Source: Opitutales bacterium (GTDB lineage: Bacteria; Verrucomicrobiota; Verrucomicrobiia; Opitutales; Coraliomargaritaceae). From it: a DNA stretch of 34,179 nucleotides. The stretch spans positions 4,680 to 38,858 of the forward strand of contig JABBCA010000041.1 of assembly GCA_018607135.1 (NCBI GenBank), read 5' to 3'. The notes under the pieces were generated by a model. That model saw only the letters and a list, made by a program, of their open reading frames with translations, was not told the DNA's origin and did no database searches. A program made the position numbers and the translations under genes. This document shows, in pieces, positions 1 to 10,012 of this stretch. The first letter of the stretch is position 1, and the number at the start of each line of letters is the position of its first letter.

Positions 1-30
1 TGTAGGACTTAAAGGCATGGCGCTTAGCGT

Positions 31-68
31 GAACGTCGAACGTCGAACGTCGAACTTGGAACGTCGAA
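31..68. repeat. Short tandem repeat, CGTCGAA units
   Basis: Three exact tandem copies of the 7-mer CGTCGAA lie at 34-54. A fourth copy follows at 62-68 after a CTTGGAA-like variant. Just downstream, TGTTCGACGTTCG (about 110-122) carries the same motif in inverted orientation. The block sits immediately beyond the 3' end of trpC (minus strand). It looks like an intergenic low-complexity repeat of the type that recurs at 1611-1760 (TTCGAGTT / AACTCGAA). Its function is unknown. Confidence 0.75.
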
Positions 69-124
69 TTCTACCCGTGAGTGATTCAATATTGGATGTT
101 GAGCGTTCAATGTTCGACGTTCGC

Positions 125-922
125 TCAGGCGTTGTGAAAGGCTTCGACAAGTGCTTCGGGGTCTTCGGCGCGCATGAGGGCTTCGCCGACGAGGATGGCA
201 TCGGCTCCGCAGGCGCTGGCGCGTTCGGCGTCTTCGACGTCGAAGATCCCGCTTTCACTGACCTTAATGATGTTGTCTGGAATTTGCGGTATCAGTAATT
301 CGGATACCGCGAGGTCGGTCTTAAAGCGCTTGAGGTCGCGGTTGTTGACGCCTACGATTTTTGGATCGAATTTGAGTGCCTTTTCGAGTTCGGATTCTTC
401 GTGAATTTCGAAAAGTGAATCGAGGCCTGCGAGATTGGCGGCATCGTAAAGTGCTTTGATTTCATCGTCTTCCAGCGCACGGACAATTATGAGGATGGCG
501 CGTGCGCCGGCTTCGGCGGCTTCGACGACTTGCACGGGATGCACCATGAAGTCTTTGCGTAGGCAAGGAGTCTTACGGTTGTGCACTTCGAGGAATTCAA
601 CGACATCCCACAGGTCTTGCAGTGTGCCGCCAAAATAATCGGTGTCGGTGAGCACTGAGAAACAGTCTGCCTCGGCGTTTACATATTTGCGTGCTTGCTC
701 GACTGCGTCGAGATCGGCCGCAGCAATTTCGCCAGCGGAGGGAGACTTACGCTTGATCTCGGAAATGACGGATAGGCGGTCTTTGCGGGCGAGCGCTTTG
801 AGGAAGCTGCCGCCTTGTGTTTGCATACGGCTCAAGCGTTCCAACTCGGAATCGCGCACGGGGCGAATCTGATTTTGGATTGCGAGCCGCTTGGCGGCCA
901 TGATTTCGGCTAATTTATCCAT
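125..922 (-). CDS. trpC: Indole-3-glycerol phosphate synthase
   Basis: This 265-residue protein is the normal length for a monofunctional TrpC. The enzyme closes the ring of 1-(2-carboxyphenylamino)-1-deoxyribulose 5-phosphate to indole-3-glycerol phosphate in cytoplasmic tryptophan synthesis. Visible family landmarks on the TIM barrel are SVISEIKRKSPSAG (about residues 51-64, with the catalytic Glu/Lys pair), CLRKDFMVHPVQV, VGVNNRDL, SESGI and GADAILVGEALM near the C-terminus. The start ATG at 922 gives MDKLAEIMAAKR, typical of the family. No other trp gene is in the window, so the pathway is dispersed or continues outside. The ATG follows a hairpin plus T-run with only four bases between (see 927-960), which leaves no room for a separate promoter and no Shine-Dalgarno sequence. 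Confidence 0.96.
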   Translation of the reverse strand: MDKLAEIMAAKRLAIQNQIRPVRDSELERLSRMQTQGGSFLKALARKDRLSVISEIKRKSPSAGEIAAADLDAVEQARKYVNAEADCFSVLTDTDYFGGTLQDLWDVVEFLEVHNRKTPCLRKDFMVHPVQVVEAAEAGARAILIIVRALEDDEIKALYDAANLAGLDSLFEIHEESELEKALKFDPKIVGVNNRDLKRFKTDLAVSELLIPQIPDNIIKVSESGIFDVEDAERASACGADAILVGEALMRAEDPEALVEAFHNA

Positions 923-926
923 AATG

Positions 927-960
927 AAAAAAGTCCGCCGAGTGGATCGAGCGGACTTTT
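927..960 (-). terminator. Intrinsic-terminator-like hairpin abutting the trpC start
   Basis: On the minus strand AAAAGTCCGC (960-951) pairs perfectly with GCGGACTTTT (938-929) around a 12-nt loop. It is followed by a T-run ending at 927 and then CATT-ATG of trpC. It may terminate the upstream DUF5069-like transcript, or act as an attenuator within a trpC leader. No Trp-rich leader peptide is visible in the 140 bp upstream; the only tiny in-frame ORF there reads MLQAY. The stem has A/T-rich ends on both sides, so it could also act on the plus strand. Confidence 0.7.
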
Positions 961-1062
961 GAAAATTACCGATTACAAGATAAGATCAAGCCGGAGTTTT
1001 AGTAAGCTTGAAGCATGTGTGGGCAATTTTTAGTAGAATCACAGAGAAGAATGCCCGTCTCG

Positions 1063-1590
1063 CTAGGATGACTGACGTCGTGCTTCAACCCAGTCGGCAA
1101 TTTTTTCAGGTTCGTCCTCATAGGCCCACGCGACGCGGAGAAATTCTGCCGCGTTGATGTTATTGGTTTTGAAGAAGCGACGATCACCTCCACAGCCATA
1201 CATGGTTTCTGGTGGCAGCTCGCCTTTGAGCTTTGCGATCGCTTTCGGAATAATGCGTGGGAGCCAAACAATGCCGCGTGTTTCTAAGTCTTTCGCGGGA
1301 AGTGTGGACGAATCTAGGCGTTTTTCGGAGGGCTTGCCCTCTTGATTGGTGAGGAAATAGTCGCGCCTGGCCTCGCAGACCATCAGAAAGGTTTCGAAGT
1401 CGGGAGCTTGTCCTGCGACGAAGTCTTCAGCGTAGTCAAAGACGTCCATGACGTTGAGACCTATACTTGCGAGTTCCGCGAGTGTGGCTTCGTCGAGAAA
1501 ACCTTCTGGTTTTTGATGGCCCGATTGATATTTTTCAACGGCTGCAGTCCAGATGGCTTTCAGGCGTGTTGGGTATGTGTAAGGATTCAT
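1063..1590 (-). CDS. Conserved hypothetical protein, DUF5069-like
   Basis: This 175-residue protein has no signal peptide or membrane segment and is probably cytoplasmic. Its C-terminal half (about residues 105-172) contains WLPRIIPKAIAKLKGELPP, MYGCGGDRRFF, a hydrophobic AAEFLRVAW stretch and an ending DWVEARRQ. This order resembles DUF5069, a small uncharacterised family common in Verrucomicrobiota and Planctomycetota. The N-terminal half (YTYPTRLKAIWTAAVEKY...) is less familiar. It lies upstream of trpC on the same strand with 140 bp and a terminator-like hairpin between them, so co-transcription is doubtful. The start is an ATG seven bases after a small perfect hairpin. No catalytic function can be assigned. 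The gene call is secure; the family name is moderately sure. Confidence 0.75.
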   Translation of the reverse strand: MNPYTYPTRLKAIWTAAVEKYQSGHQKPEGFLDEATLAELASIGLNVMDVFDYAEDFVAGQAPDFETFLMVCEARRDYFLTNQEGKPSEKRLDSSTLPAKDLETRGIVWLPRIIPKAIAKLKGELPPETMYGCGGDRRFFKTNNINAAEFLRVAWAYEDEPEKIADWVEARRQSS

Positions 1591-1597
1591 GATTGGA

Positions 1598-1612
1598 AAC
1601 GGCTACGCCGTT
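1598..1612 (-). promoter_or_regulatory. Small hairpin just upstream of the DUF5069-like start
   Basis: On the minus strand AACGGC (1612-1607) and GCCGTT (1603-1598) form a perfect 6-bp stem with a 3-nt GTA loop. Seven bases (TCCAATC) separate it from the ATG at 1590. Its place would put it over the ribosome-binding region. There is no T-run, so it is not an intrinsic terminator. A regulatory role is inference only. Confidence 0.35.
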
Positions 1613-1760
1613 GTTCGAGTTGCTAGTTCGAGTTTATAGTTTGAGTGACGAATGGGTAGAGTAGTTGGACTCTTTTGGAAATCAAGTGAGTGCGCCGATT
1701 TGAGTGCGAGTGTTTCTATTGAACTGCAGTAGCCTCGAACTCGAACTAATCACTCGAACT
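1611..1760. repeat. Imperfect inverted repeat, TTCGAGT/ACTCGAA type
   Basis: The left arm at 1611-1634 reads TTGTTCGAGTTGCTAGTTCG and onward. It matches the reverse complement of the right arm at 1733-1760 in two blocks, GTTCGAGT and TAGTTCGAGTT. About 100 bp lie between the arms. The right arm runs into the lipoprotein gene and supplies its last codons and stop (Ser-Ser-Ser-Asp-stop). There is no transposase, so this may be a small mobile or recombinational intergenic repeat. It is related in flavour to the CGTCGAA block at 31-68. Confidence 0.55.
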
Positions 1761-2393
1761 GGTTTCTTTATGGGGGTCGTAGCCCGCTTTCCAGACGGAG
1801 ACTGGCACGCAGATGGGGGGTTCACCGCCTGCGTAGAACCATGAATCTAGCGCGTAGTGTGCGCCTGTTTGGTTGTCAAAAATACTTGCGGTATTGTGCG
1901 GCAAGCGGCCTTGAAAAAATCCGCGATGCTGTGGGTAGCCGATTCGGTGGTGTTTGATGAGGCCTTCTTGGTCGAGTAAGATGAGTGCGACGGTGGTGTT
2001 TGCGGCTTCAGCGATACAGTCTAGCTGTGGCCCAGTAACCACACGGCGGTCGTTCTTCATGTTATCGGCAGAGGTGCCGTTCTTACTTCCGATGATGGTT
2101 TCCATGGCGCCAATTGCGATGATGAGACGCGCTCGCTCTTCCGCCGAGGTTGTGGGTGCTGGCTCAAAGATGTTTACGATGCTTTGCCACTCTTCTTCGC
2201 TGTATGCGAGACGAGAAATTTTTCGGCAACCTGAGGACTCGCAGACTTCAAAGTCTGAAACTATAGGATCTTTGAGCTGGAAGTGACTGAGATAGAGTCC
2301 TGGGTCGCGAGTCGAGCTGCAACCAGCACTTAGAAGGGCGAACAGTGCGAGCATCCAGTAAGCCAATGGGTTGCTTGGGGTAAACGCTGTCAT
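1746..2393 (-). CDS. Putative lipoprotein of unknown function
   Basis: The ATG at 2393 gives a 215-residue protein. It has a hydrophobic N-terminal segment (AYWMLALFALLSAGC) ending in a lipobox-like LSAG-Cys, so a lipid-anchored envelope protein is likely. The reading frame is open further upstream, but longer starts would overlap the end of pyrG and bury the signal peptide. The central and C-terminal region (about 110-205) carries LDCIAEAANTT, a short LPHNTASIFDNQTG stretch, YALDSWFYAGGEPP and a final VWKAGYDP. It resembles conserved uncharacterised proteins of marine gammaproteobacteria from memory; this is unverified. The stop codon lies inside an inverted repeat. It is 79 bp downstream of pyrG on the same strand, so they may share a transcript. 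No enzymatic motif was recognised. Confidence 0.72.
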   Translation of the reverse strand: MTAFTPSNPLAYWMLALFALLSAGCSSTRDPGLYLSHFQLKDPIVSDFEVCESSGCRKISRLAYSEEEWQSIVNIFEPAPTTSAEERARLIIAIGAMETIIGSKNGTSADNMKNDRRVVTGPQLDCIAEAANTTVALILLDQEGLIKHHRIGYPQHRGFFQGRLPHNTASIFDNQTGAHYALDSWFYAGGEPPICVPVSVWKAGYDPHKETSSSD

Positions 2394-2472
2394 ATGTCCG
2401 TTACGATTGGCTTCTGGTTGTGTTCGAACACCAGTAATGGAGGTAAAACTCAAACCACGGCTTAACCATCTC

Positions 2473-4449
<1,977 letters not shown>

Positions 4450-5256
4450 ATGTGTTCACTGTGTAGCTTTTTAAAGTCCACCATCGGGCGGAAAATTCTA
4501 ATGGCCTTATCCGGCTTGGTTCTCGTGCTATTTGTGCTCGGGCACATGCTGGGTAACCTTCAAATCTTTCTTGGAGCAGATGTGATCAACGCGTATGCCT
4601 ACAAATTGCATCATGTGCTGCCGACTTCTGGGCTGTGGGCGATACGCCTATTTTTGCTCGGCACGATCGCGGTGCACCTCTGGGCGGCTATCTCGCTTAC
4701 CTTGGACAATCGTAAGGCGCGTCCACAAGGTTACGATGAGGATAAGCCAATCCAAGCTTCCTATGGCGCACGCACCATGCGTGTGAGTGGGTTAATACTG
4801 CTCGCGTTTATCGTGTTCCACATTGCGCACTACACCGCGCGGGTGATCCCTTCGATGGAATACAACGACGAATCCGTCATGTCGCCAGTTGAAGTGCCGC
4901 TAGTTAAGAACGGTCACGTAGTGATGAAAGAGGGTGCGCCGGTAATGACTTTCAACGTGAATGACATGATGGTGGATGGCTTTCAGGTTTGGTGGGTCTC
5001 ACTTTTTTACATCATCGCAACGGGCCTCCTCTGTCTGCACCTTTCTCATGGTTTCAGTAGTATGTTTCAAAGCGTGGGCTTGCGAAACTCTCTCTGGCGC
5101 AAGCGTCTAGACAAAATCGCGTTGATTTACGGTTGGGTGATTTTTCTAGGCTTTGCAATCATCCCGGTTGCGACGCTCGCAGGCATCTTGAAAGAAGATC
5201 CAACCGGAGGCGCTGGTGAGCCAGTTGCCGCAATCACAGAAACACTTCACAAATAG
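4450..5256 (+). CDS. sdhC: Succinate dehydrogenase cytochrome b subunit (b558 type)
   Basis: This 268-residue integral membrane protein anchors the SdhAB dimer and carries the haems and quinone site of complex II. Five hydrophobic helices are visible: MALSGLVLVLFVLGHMLGN, LWAIRLFLLGTIAVHLW, VSGLILLAFIVFHIAHY, WWVSLFYIIATGLLCLHLSH and IYGWVIFLGFAIIPVATL. Histidines in several of them are candidate haem ligands. A single five-helix anchor with gene order C-A-B is the arrangement of the B-type enzyme known from Bacillus, epsilonproteobacteria, Bacteroidota and PVC bacteria. It is first in the operon, with 12 bp before sdhA. The ATG at 4450 keeps the family-typical short soluble N-terminus ahead of SxIGRKILMALSG. 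Confidence 0.94.
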   Translation: MCSLCSFLKSTIGRKILMALSGLVLVLFVLGHMLGNLQIFLGADVINAYAYKLHHVLPTSGLWAIRLFLLGTIAVHLWAAISLTLDNRKARPQGYDEDKPIQASYGARTMRVSGLILLAFIVFHIAHYTARVIPSMEYNDESVMSPVEVPLVKNGHVVMKEGAPVMTFNVNDMMVDGFQVWWVSLFYIIATGLLCLHLSHGFSSMFQSVGLRNSLWRKRLDKIALIYGWVIFLGFAIIPVATLAGILKEDPTGGAGEPVAAITETLHK

Positions 5257-5268
5257 GACTGCACGATA

Positions 5269-7212
5269 ATGAATCTTGATTCAAAAATTCCTGAGGGACC
5301 GCTCGAAAACAAGTGGTCGTCGCACAAGTTCAACATGAAGCTGGTCAATCCAGCGAATCGTCGGAAATATCATGTAATCGTGGTTGGCTCTGGCCTCGCT
5401 GGTGGGGCCGCAGCAGCCAGTCTTGCTGAGCAGGGCTACAACGTTTCCTGTTTTTGCTACCAAGATAGCCCACGTCGCGCGCACAGTATTGCGGCGCAAG
5501 GCGGTATCAATGCGGCAAAGAATTACCAAAACGATGGTGATAGCGTGAAACGTCTTTTTTACGATACCGTAAAGGGCGGGGACTATCGCGCTCGTGAAGC
5601 CAACGTGTATCGTCTCGCCGAAGTGAGTGCGGACATCATCGATCAATGCGTTGCTCAAGGAGTGCCATTTGCTCGCGAATATGGCGGCTACCTCGCCAAT
5701 CGTTCTTTCGGTGGCGCTCAGGTGTCTCGCACCTTTTATGCTCGAGGTCAGACCGGCCAACAATTGCTCCTCGGGGCTTACGCTGCTTTGAGTAAACAGA
5801 TTGGTCTCGGTAAGGTTAAGATGTATAACCGCCACGAGATGCTCGACGTGGTGAAGGTCGACGGTCACGCCAAAGGTATCATCGTCCGCAACATGATTAG
5901 CGGCGAGGTGTCACGCCACGCTGGCGATTGCGTCGTTCTTGCAACGGGCGGTTACGGCAATGTATTTTTTCTCTCAACCAACGCACAGGGTTGCAATGTG
6001 ACTGCCGCGTATCGTGCTCACAAGCGCGGCGCCGGATTCGCGAACCCGTGCTACACGCAGATTCACCCAACCTGTATCCCAGTTCATGGCGATCAGCAGT
6101 CAAAGCTGACCCTTATGTCTGAGTCGCTTCGTAACGATGGTCGAGTCTGGGCGCCAATGAGTGCCGACACCGCAAAGCAGATTCGTGAAGGGAAGTTAAA
6201 TCCAAACGATGTGGCTGAAGACGATCGCGATTATTTCCTAGAGCGCAAATATCCAAGTTTCGGTAACCTAGCCCCTCGTGATATTTCATCGCGGGCGGCC
6301 AAGGAGGCGTGCGACGAAGGTCGTGGCGTGGCGACGACCGGTCTTGGAGTATTCCTCGATTTTCGTGATGCAATTAAGCGCGACGGACAGAAGACGATCG
6401 AAGAGCGTTACGGCAATCTCTTTGAAATGTATCAATGCATTACTGGAGACAATCCATACGAGACGCCAATGATGATTTTCCCCGCGGTGCACTACACAAT
6501 GGGCGGTCTTTGGGTAAACTATAATTTGGAATCCACGATTCCTGGCATGTTTGTTGGGGGCGAAGCTAATTTCTCTGACCACGGTGCAAACCGTCTGGGT
6601 GCCTCGGCACTCATGCAGGGCCTCGCAGACGGTTATTTCGTGTTACCTTACACAGTCGGTAACTACCTTGGTGAACAAGGCGTGGCTGCTGCAGGTCAGG
6701 TAACGACCGATCACCCAGCGTTCGCTGAAGTTGAAGCGGATGTTAAGGGGCGCATCGAGAAGTTTATGTCGATCAATGGCACCGAGTCGCCACGATCTTT
6801 CCACAAGCGCCTGGGCAATATCGTCTGGGAAAAATGTGGTATGGCTCGTAGTAAGGAAGGTCTCGAAGAAGCGATAAAAGAAATTCAAGCACTTAAGAAA
6901 GAGTTCTGGAGCAATCTCCGCGTGGTAGGTGATGCGGATAGCTTGAATCCAGAGCTCGAACGTGCAGGTCGCGTGGCTGACTTTATTGAATTCGGCGAGC
7001 TGATGTGTCGCGATGCCCTCATGCGTGAAGAGTCATGCGGAGGTCACTTCCGCGTGGAGCACCAAACTGATGATGGAGAAGCGAAACGCGACGACGATAA
7101 CTTCACTTTTGCCGGCGTGTGGGAATACCAGGGCGACGATACCGACCCTCAGTTACACAAAGAACCACTCATTTACGAAAACGTTAAGCTCGTCACTCGT
7201 AGCTACAAATAA
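5269..7212 (+). CDS. sdhA: Succinate dehydrogenase flavoprotein subunit
   Basis: This 647-residue catalytic subunit oxidises succinate to fumarate with covalently bound FAD. The N-terminal Rossmann motif [21 protein letters not shown] (about 37-57) is intact. The segment [17 protein letters not shown] contains the histidine that carries FAD in the family. Further landmarks are [21 protein letters not shown], the substrate-site stretch [15 protein letters not shown] and [25 protein letters not shown]. The length fits B-type SdhA/FrdA (about 630-660) rather than the shorter mitochondrial type. It is the middle gene of sdhCAB, followed after 20 bp by sdhB. An AGGA lies about ten bases before its ATG, one of the few Shine-Dalgarno-like sequences in the window. 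Confidence 0.97.
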   Translation: MNLDSKIPEGPLENKWSSHKFNMKLVNPANRRKYHVIVVGSGLAGGAAAASLAEQGYNVSCFCYQDSPRRAHSIAAQGGINAAKNYQNDGDSVKRLFYDTVKGGDYRAREANVYRLAEVSADIIDQCVAQGVPFAREYGGYLANRSFGGAQVSRTFYARGQTGQQLLLGAYAALSKQIGLGKVKMYNRHEMLDVVKVDGHAKGIIVRNMISGEVSRHAGDCVVLATGGYGNVFFLSTNAQGCNVTAAYRAHKRGAGFANPCYTQIHPTCIPVHGDQQSKLTLMSESLRNDGRVWAPMSADTAKQIREGKLNPNDVAEDDRDYFLERKYPSFGNLAPRDISSRAAKEACDEGRGVATTGLGVFLDFRDAIKRDGQKTIEERYGNLFEMYQCITGDNPYETPMMIFPAVHYTMGGLWVNYNLESTIPGMFVGGEANFSDHGANRLGASALMQGLADGYFVLPYTVGNYLGEQGVAAAGQVTTDHPAFAEVEADVKGRIEKFMSINGTESPRSFHKRLGNIVWEKCGMARSKEGLEEAIKEIQALKKEFWSNLRVVGDADSLNPELERAGRVADFIEFGELMCRDALMREESCGGHFRVEHQTDDGEAKRDDDNFTFAGVWEYQGDDTDPQLHKEPLIYENVKLVTRSYK

Positions 7213-7232
7213 GAAGCCAACCAATACGAACG

Positions 7233-8006
7233 ATGGAAAAAACAATGAATCTTACACTTCGCGTTTGGCGTCAAAAGAACCGCTTAGATGTCGGTAAGTT
7301 TGTCGAATATCAGCTCGAAAACATTTCCGAGGACTCCTCCTTTTTGGAGATGCTCGACATCCTCTCCGAGCAACTGGTTGAGGGGGGGCACGAGCCTGTA
7401 GCCTTTGACCATGACTGTCGCGAAGGTATTTGCGGTATGTGCTCAATGACGATTAATGGCATGCCGCATGGTCCTGAAAACGGCACCACGGCCTGCCAGT
7501 TGCACATGCGTCACTTTCACGATGGACAAACGATTACTATCGAGCCCTGGCGGGCGAAGCCGTTTCCAGTTATTAAAGACTTGGTCGTTGATCGCTCGCC
7601 GCTGGATAGAATTATTCAGTCGGGCGGTTTTATTACGGGCCGCGCGGGCAGCGCAGTCGACGCGAATGCAATGCCAATATCGAAGCAAATCGCAGATTAT
7701 GCGATGGATGCTGCCGCCTGCATCGGTTGCGGTGCGTGCGTTGCCGCATGTCCAAATGCCTCTGCGATGCTCTTTACCGCTGCCAAGGTCTCGCACATGA
7801 ACAGCTTGCCACAAGGTAAAGCAGAGAAGGACCGTCGTTCGCTCGCGATGGTGACGACCATGGACGGCGAAGGCTTCGGCGGGTGCACCAACATCGGTGA
7901 ATGCGAAGCGGCATGCCCAAAGGGGATTCCGCTCGATATGATTGCACAGTTAAATAGAGATTACGCAGTTGCGCAGGTTAAAAACTTTTTTCAGCCAGTT
8001 TTGTAA
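7233..8006 (+). CDS. sdhB: Succinate dehydrogenase iron-sulfur subunit
   Basis: This 257-residue protein passes electrons from SdhA to the membrane anchor through three clusters, all of whose ligands are visible. [2Fe-2S]: Cys62, Cys67, Cys70 and Cys88 ([11 protein letters not shown]...TACQL). [4Fe-4S]: Cys163, 166 and 169 with Cys173 ([12 protein letters not shown]). [3Fe-4S]: Cys218, Cys224 and Cys228 ([17 protein letters not shown]). The ATG at 7233 was taken; an in-frame ATG four codons later ([10 protein letters not shown]) is an equally good start. It is the last gene of sdhCAB and is followed by a strong terminator at 8027-8063. Confidence 0.96.
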   Translation: MEKTMNLTLRVWRQKNRLDVGKFVEYQLENISEDSSFLEMLDILSEQLVEGGHEPVAFDHDCREGICGMCSMTINGMPHGPENGTTACQLHMRHFHDGQTITIEPWRAKPFPVIKDLVVDRSPLDRIIQSGGFITGRAGSAVDANAMPISKQIADYAMDAAACIGCGACVAACPNASAMLFTAAKVSHMNSLPQGKAEKDRRSLAMVTTMDGEGFGGCTNIGECEAACPKGIPLDMIAQLNRDYAVAQVKNFFQPVL

Positions 8007-8026
8007 TCGCGAGTTAACTACCTTTT

Positions 8027-8063
8027 AAAGACGTATTGATCAGAGCAATACGTCTTTTTTTTT
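8027..8063 (+). terminator. Rho-independent terminator of sdhCAB
   Basis: AAAGACGTATTG (8027-8038) pairs perfectly with CAATACGTCTTT (8046-8057) around a 7-nt loop, and the T-run extends to 8063. It lies 21 bp after the sdhB stop and is the clearest intrinsic terminator in the window. Confidence 0.95.
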
Positions 8064-8209
8064 GCGATAGGGTGTTTTACTCAGTAGATGACTGGGTATT
8101 AGTGGCGCTTGCGCATTGAAATTGAGCGTAGAGTCATTGCTTATCTTTTTTTAAACGATATTTTTACTCGATTTAGAGCATTTGTGTGCTAAGGTTTATT
8201 GCTCATCTT

Positions 8210-8215
8210 TATAAT
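8210..8215 (+). promoter_or_regulatory. Possible -10 element of the DUF11 protein gene
   Basis: TATAAT occurs 62 bp before the ATG at 8278 in an A/T-rich stretch between the sdh terminator and this gene. A convincing -35 is missing (TTGTGT at 8182-8187 is 22 bp away). The gene stands alone between two terminators, so it must have its own promoter near here. Confidence 0.35.
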
Positions 8216-8277
8216 CTTGATGATAGTTGAACGCGCTCCGTTCGTCTAAAAGCAAACTAACCACATAACGATAAAAT

Positions 8278-9891
8278 ATGAATATAATGAAAAAGTTCCT
8301 TGGGGCTTCTACATTGGTAGCATTCATTGCACTCTCCGCTTCTCAGCTTTCTGCTGCAAGAAATCCGGATGCAGGCAAGAATTTTACAGTGTCTGAAACG
8401 CCTAACACGACGGTCTTCAATCTTAAGACTCCGTCTGGCAACCGCCACATTCACGATTTCCGTGATAATCCAAAGCCAGCACCTGCAGCACCTGCTCCAG
8501 CGCCGGCTCCTGTAGTTGACTGCGATGCAGGCACAGTAACAGATTACGTGAACAAGTCCCTTGTTCGTCTTGATAAGACAGCACCCGCAATGGTTGCGCT
8601 GAACACTCCTTTCAGCTATGACTACACAGTTACAGCAAAGGAAAAAGCAAAGCGCATCGTCGTTGAAGAGCAAATCCCTGCGGGCACAGTCTATGTATCC
8701 AGCACTCCAGAAGCAGAAGTTTCTGGTAGCTCTGTTAAGTGGACACTCTACAACGTAGAGAAGGGTTCAACTACACCGCTTCAGCTTGTTGTTAAAGCAA
8801 CACAAGCTGCTGACTTCAGCAACTGTGCTACAGTGGTTGCCTACCCAGAAGCTTGCACAACAACATCTGTTGGTGTTCCTGAGCTCGCGATCACAAAGAC
8901 AACTCCAAACCCACAAGTTCTTCTTGGTGCGGGTGTTCCTTGGAACATCACCGTTACTAATGTTGGTAACTTCTGTGCTTACGATGTTGTTCTTACAGAT
9001 ACGCTTCCTGCTGGCGTTTCTCATGACAGCGGCAACAGCACACTTACAACAAACATTGGCACGCTCGCTCCGGGTGAAAGCCGTGATGTTACAATCAACA
9101 CGACAGCTGCTGCAACAGGCGACCACTGCAACAATGCGGTCGCATCCTCTTCAAATGCTGGCTCCGTCTCCGACGACGCTTGTGTGAAGGTAGTTGAAGC
9201 TGGTCTCGAAGTGACTAAGGAAGGCACACCAATGCAATTCGTTGGTAAGAAAGCTTCTTACACACTTACAGCAACGAACACTGGTGATGTGCCACTTACA
9301 GACGTAGTGGTTGTGGACACAGTTCCATCACAAAACAAGTTGCTCACAGCTCCTGGTGCTACAATCAACGGTAACACAGCTACATGGAACACTAGCCTCG
9401 CTGCTGGTGAAACTAAGAGCTTCGATGTTACAGTTCTCGGTCTTCAAGAAGGCACATACTGCAACCAAGTGGGTGCGAGCTCTGGTGAATATGGCTTAAG
9501 CGATTCTGCTGAAGCCTGCACAGAGTGGCGCGGCTACCCAGCCCTTCTTATCGAGGTGATCGATACAGAGGATCCACTTCTAGTAGGTGAGCAAACAACA
9601 TACGTGATTCAGATCACTAACCAAGGCACTGCTCGTGATACAAATGTTGGACTTAAGGTTCAGCTTCCAGGCAGCCTCAAGGTAGTATCTGCTGCTGGTG
9701 ACACACAAGGCACCATCTCTGGAAACAACGTAGACTTCGCAGCTTACCCAGTGCTTGCAGCTAAGGAAATCATCGAGTTCCGCGTTGTTGCTGAGGCCGT
9801 CTCTGAAGGCGACTCACGCTTCAAGGCTCAAATGAGCTCCGATCTTCTTAAGACTCCAGTTCCTGAAGAAGAAGCAACACAGGTTTACTAA
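8278..9891 (+). CDS. DUF11 repeat surface protein, OmcB-like
   Basis: This 537-residue exported protein starts with a signal peptide (MKKFLGASTLVAFIALSAS...SA, cleavage near residues 26-27). An Ala/Pro-rich linker follows (about 65-80). Four DUF11 (TIGR01451-type) beta-sandwich repeats come next, at about 95-195, 203-305, 310-416 and 422-525, with hallmarks such as ITVTNVGN, DTLPAGV and GTLAPGESRDV. The layout recalls the chlamydial cysteine-rich protein OmcB. There are eight cysteines: Cys82 and a pair near the end of each of the first three repeats (183/193, 284/302, 395/414); repeat 4 has none. Codon use differs from the neighbours, with Thr mostly ACA and Leu largely CTT, suggesting strong expression. 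It is a single-gene unit with its own terminator. A structural envelope role is inferred. Confidence 0.85.
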   Translation: MNIMKKFLGASTLVAFIALSASQLSAARNPDAGKNFTVSETPNTTVFNLKTPSGNRHIHDFRDNPKPAPAAPAPAPAPVVDCDAGTVTDYVNKSLVRLDKTAPAMVALNTPFSYDYTVTAKEKAKRIVVEEQIPAGTVYVSSTPEAEVSGSSVKWTLYNVEKGSTTPLQLVVKATQAADFSNCATVVAYPEACTTTSVGVPELAITKTTPNPQVLLGAGVPWNITVTNVGNFCAYDVVLTDTLPAGVSHDSGNSTLTTNIGTLAPGESRDVTINTTAAATGDHCNNAVASSSNAGSVSDDACVKVVEAGLEVTKEGTPMQFVGKKASYTLTATNTGDVPLTDVVVVDTVPSQNKLLTAPGATINGNTATWNTSLAAGETKSFDVTVLGLQEGTYCNQVGASSGEYGLSDSAEACTEWRGYPALLIEVIDTEDPLLVGEQTTYVIQITNQGTARDTNVGLKVQLPGSLKVVSAAGDTQGTISGNNVDFAAYPVLAAKEIIEFRVVAEAVSEGDSRFKAQMSSDLLKTPVPEEEATQVY

Positions 9892-9915
9892 GACCTGTTG
9901 AGTTTCGGCTCTTTC

Positions 9916-9948
9916 AGAGGCGTCCGCGAATGCGGGCGCCTCTTTTTT
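9916..9948 (+). terminator. Rho-independent terminator of the DUF11 gene
   Basis: AGAGGCGTCCGC (9916-9927) pairs with GCGGGCGCCTCT (9932-9943), with one T-G wobble, around a GAAT tetraloop. Six T follow at 9943-9948. It begins 24 bp after the stop codon. Confidence 0.95.
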
Positions 9949-10012
9949 GTGCTCTGATTTAGAGAAATGTCTTTGCTAGCCGATACGATTTAGATGCAAT
10001 ACGCGACTACCC

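Noticed and set aside
31-68. CRISPR-like array
   Set aside because: The units are 7 bp and contiguous, without spacers; this is a simple tandem repeat.
923-1062. Trp leader peptide for classical attenuation of trpC
   Set aside because: The only tiny ORF in the leader reads MLQAY and contains no Trp codon.
5281-5868. 195-codon minus-strand ORF opposite sdhA
   Set aside because: It lies wholly inside the well-supported sdhA gene and its translation shows no recognisable motif.
8767-9227. Long ORFs on both strands inside the DUF11 gene (e.g. 8767-9126 minus, 8786-9187 plus)
   Set aside because: They are shadows produced by the repetitive, ACA/CTT-biased coding sequence. Their translations are low complexity and match no family.
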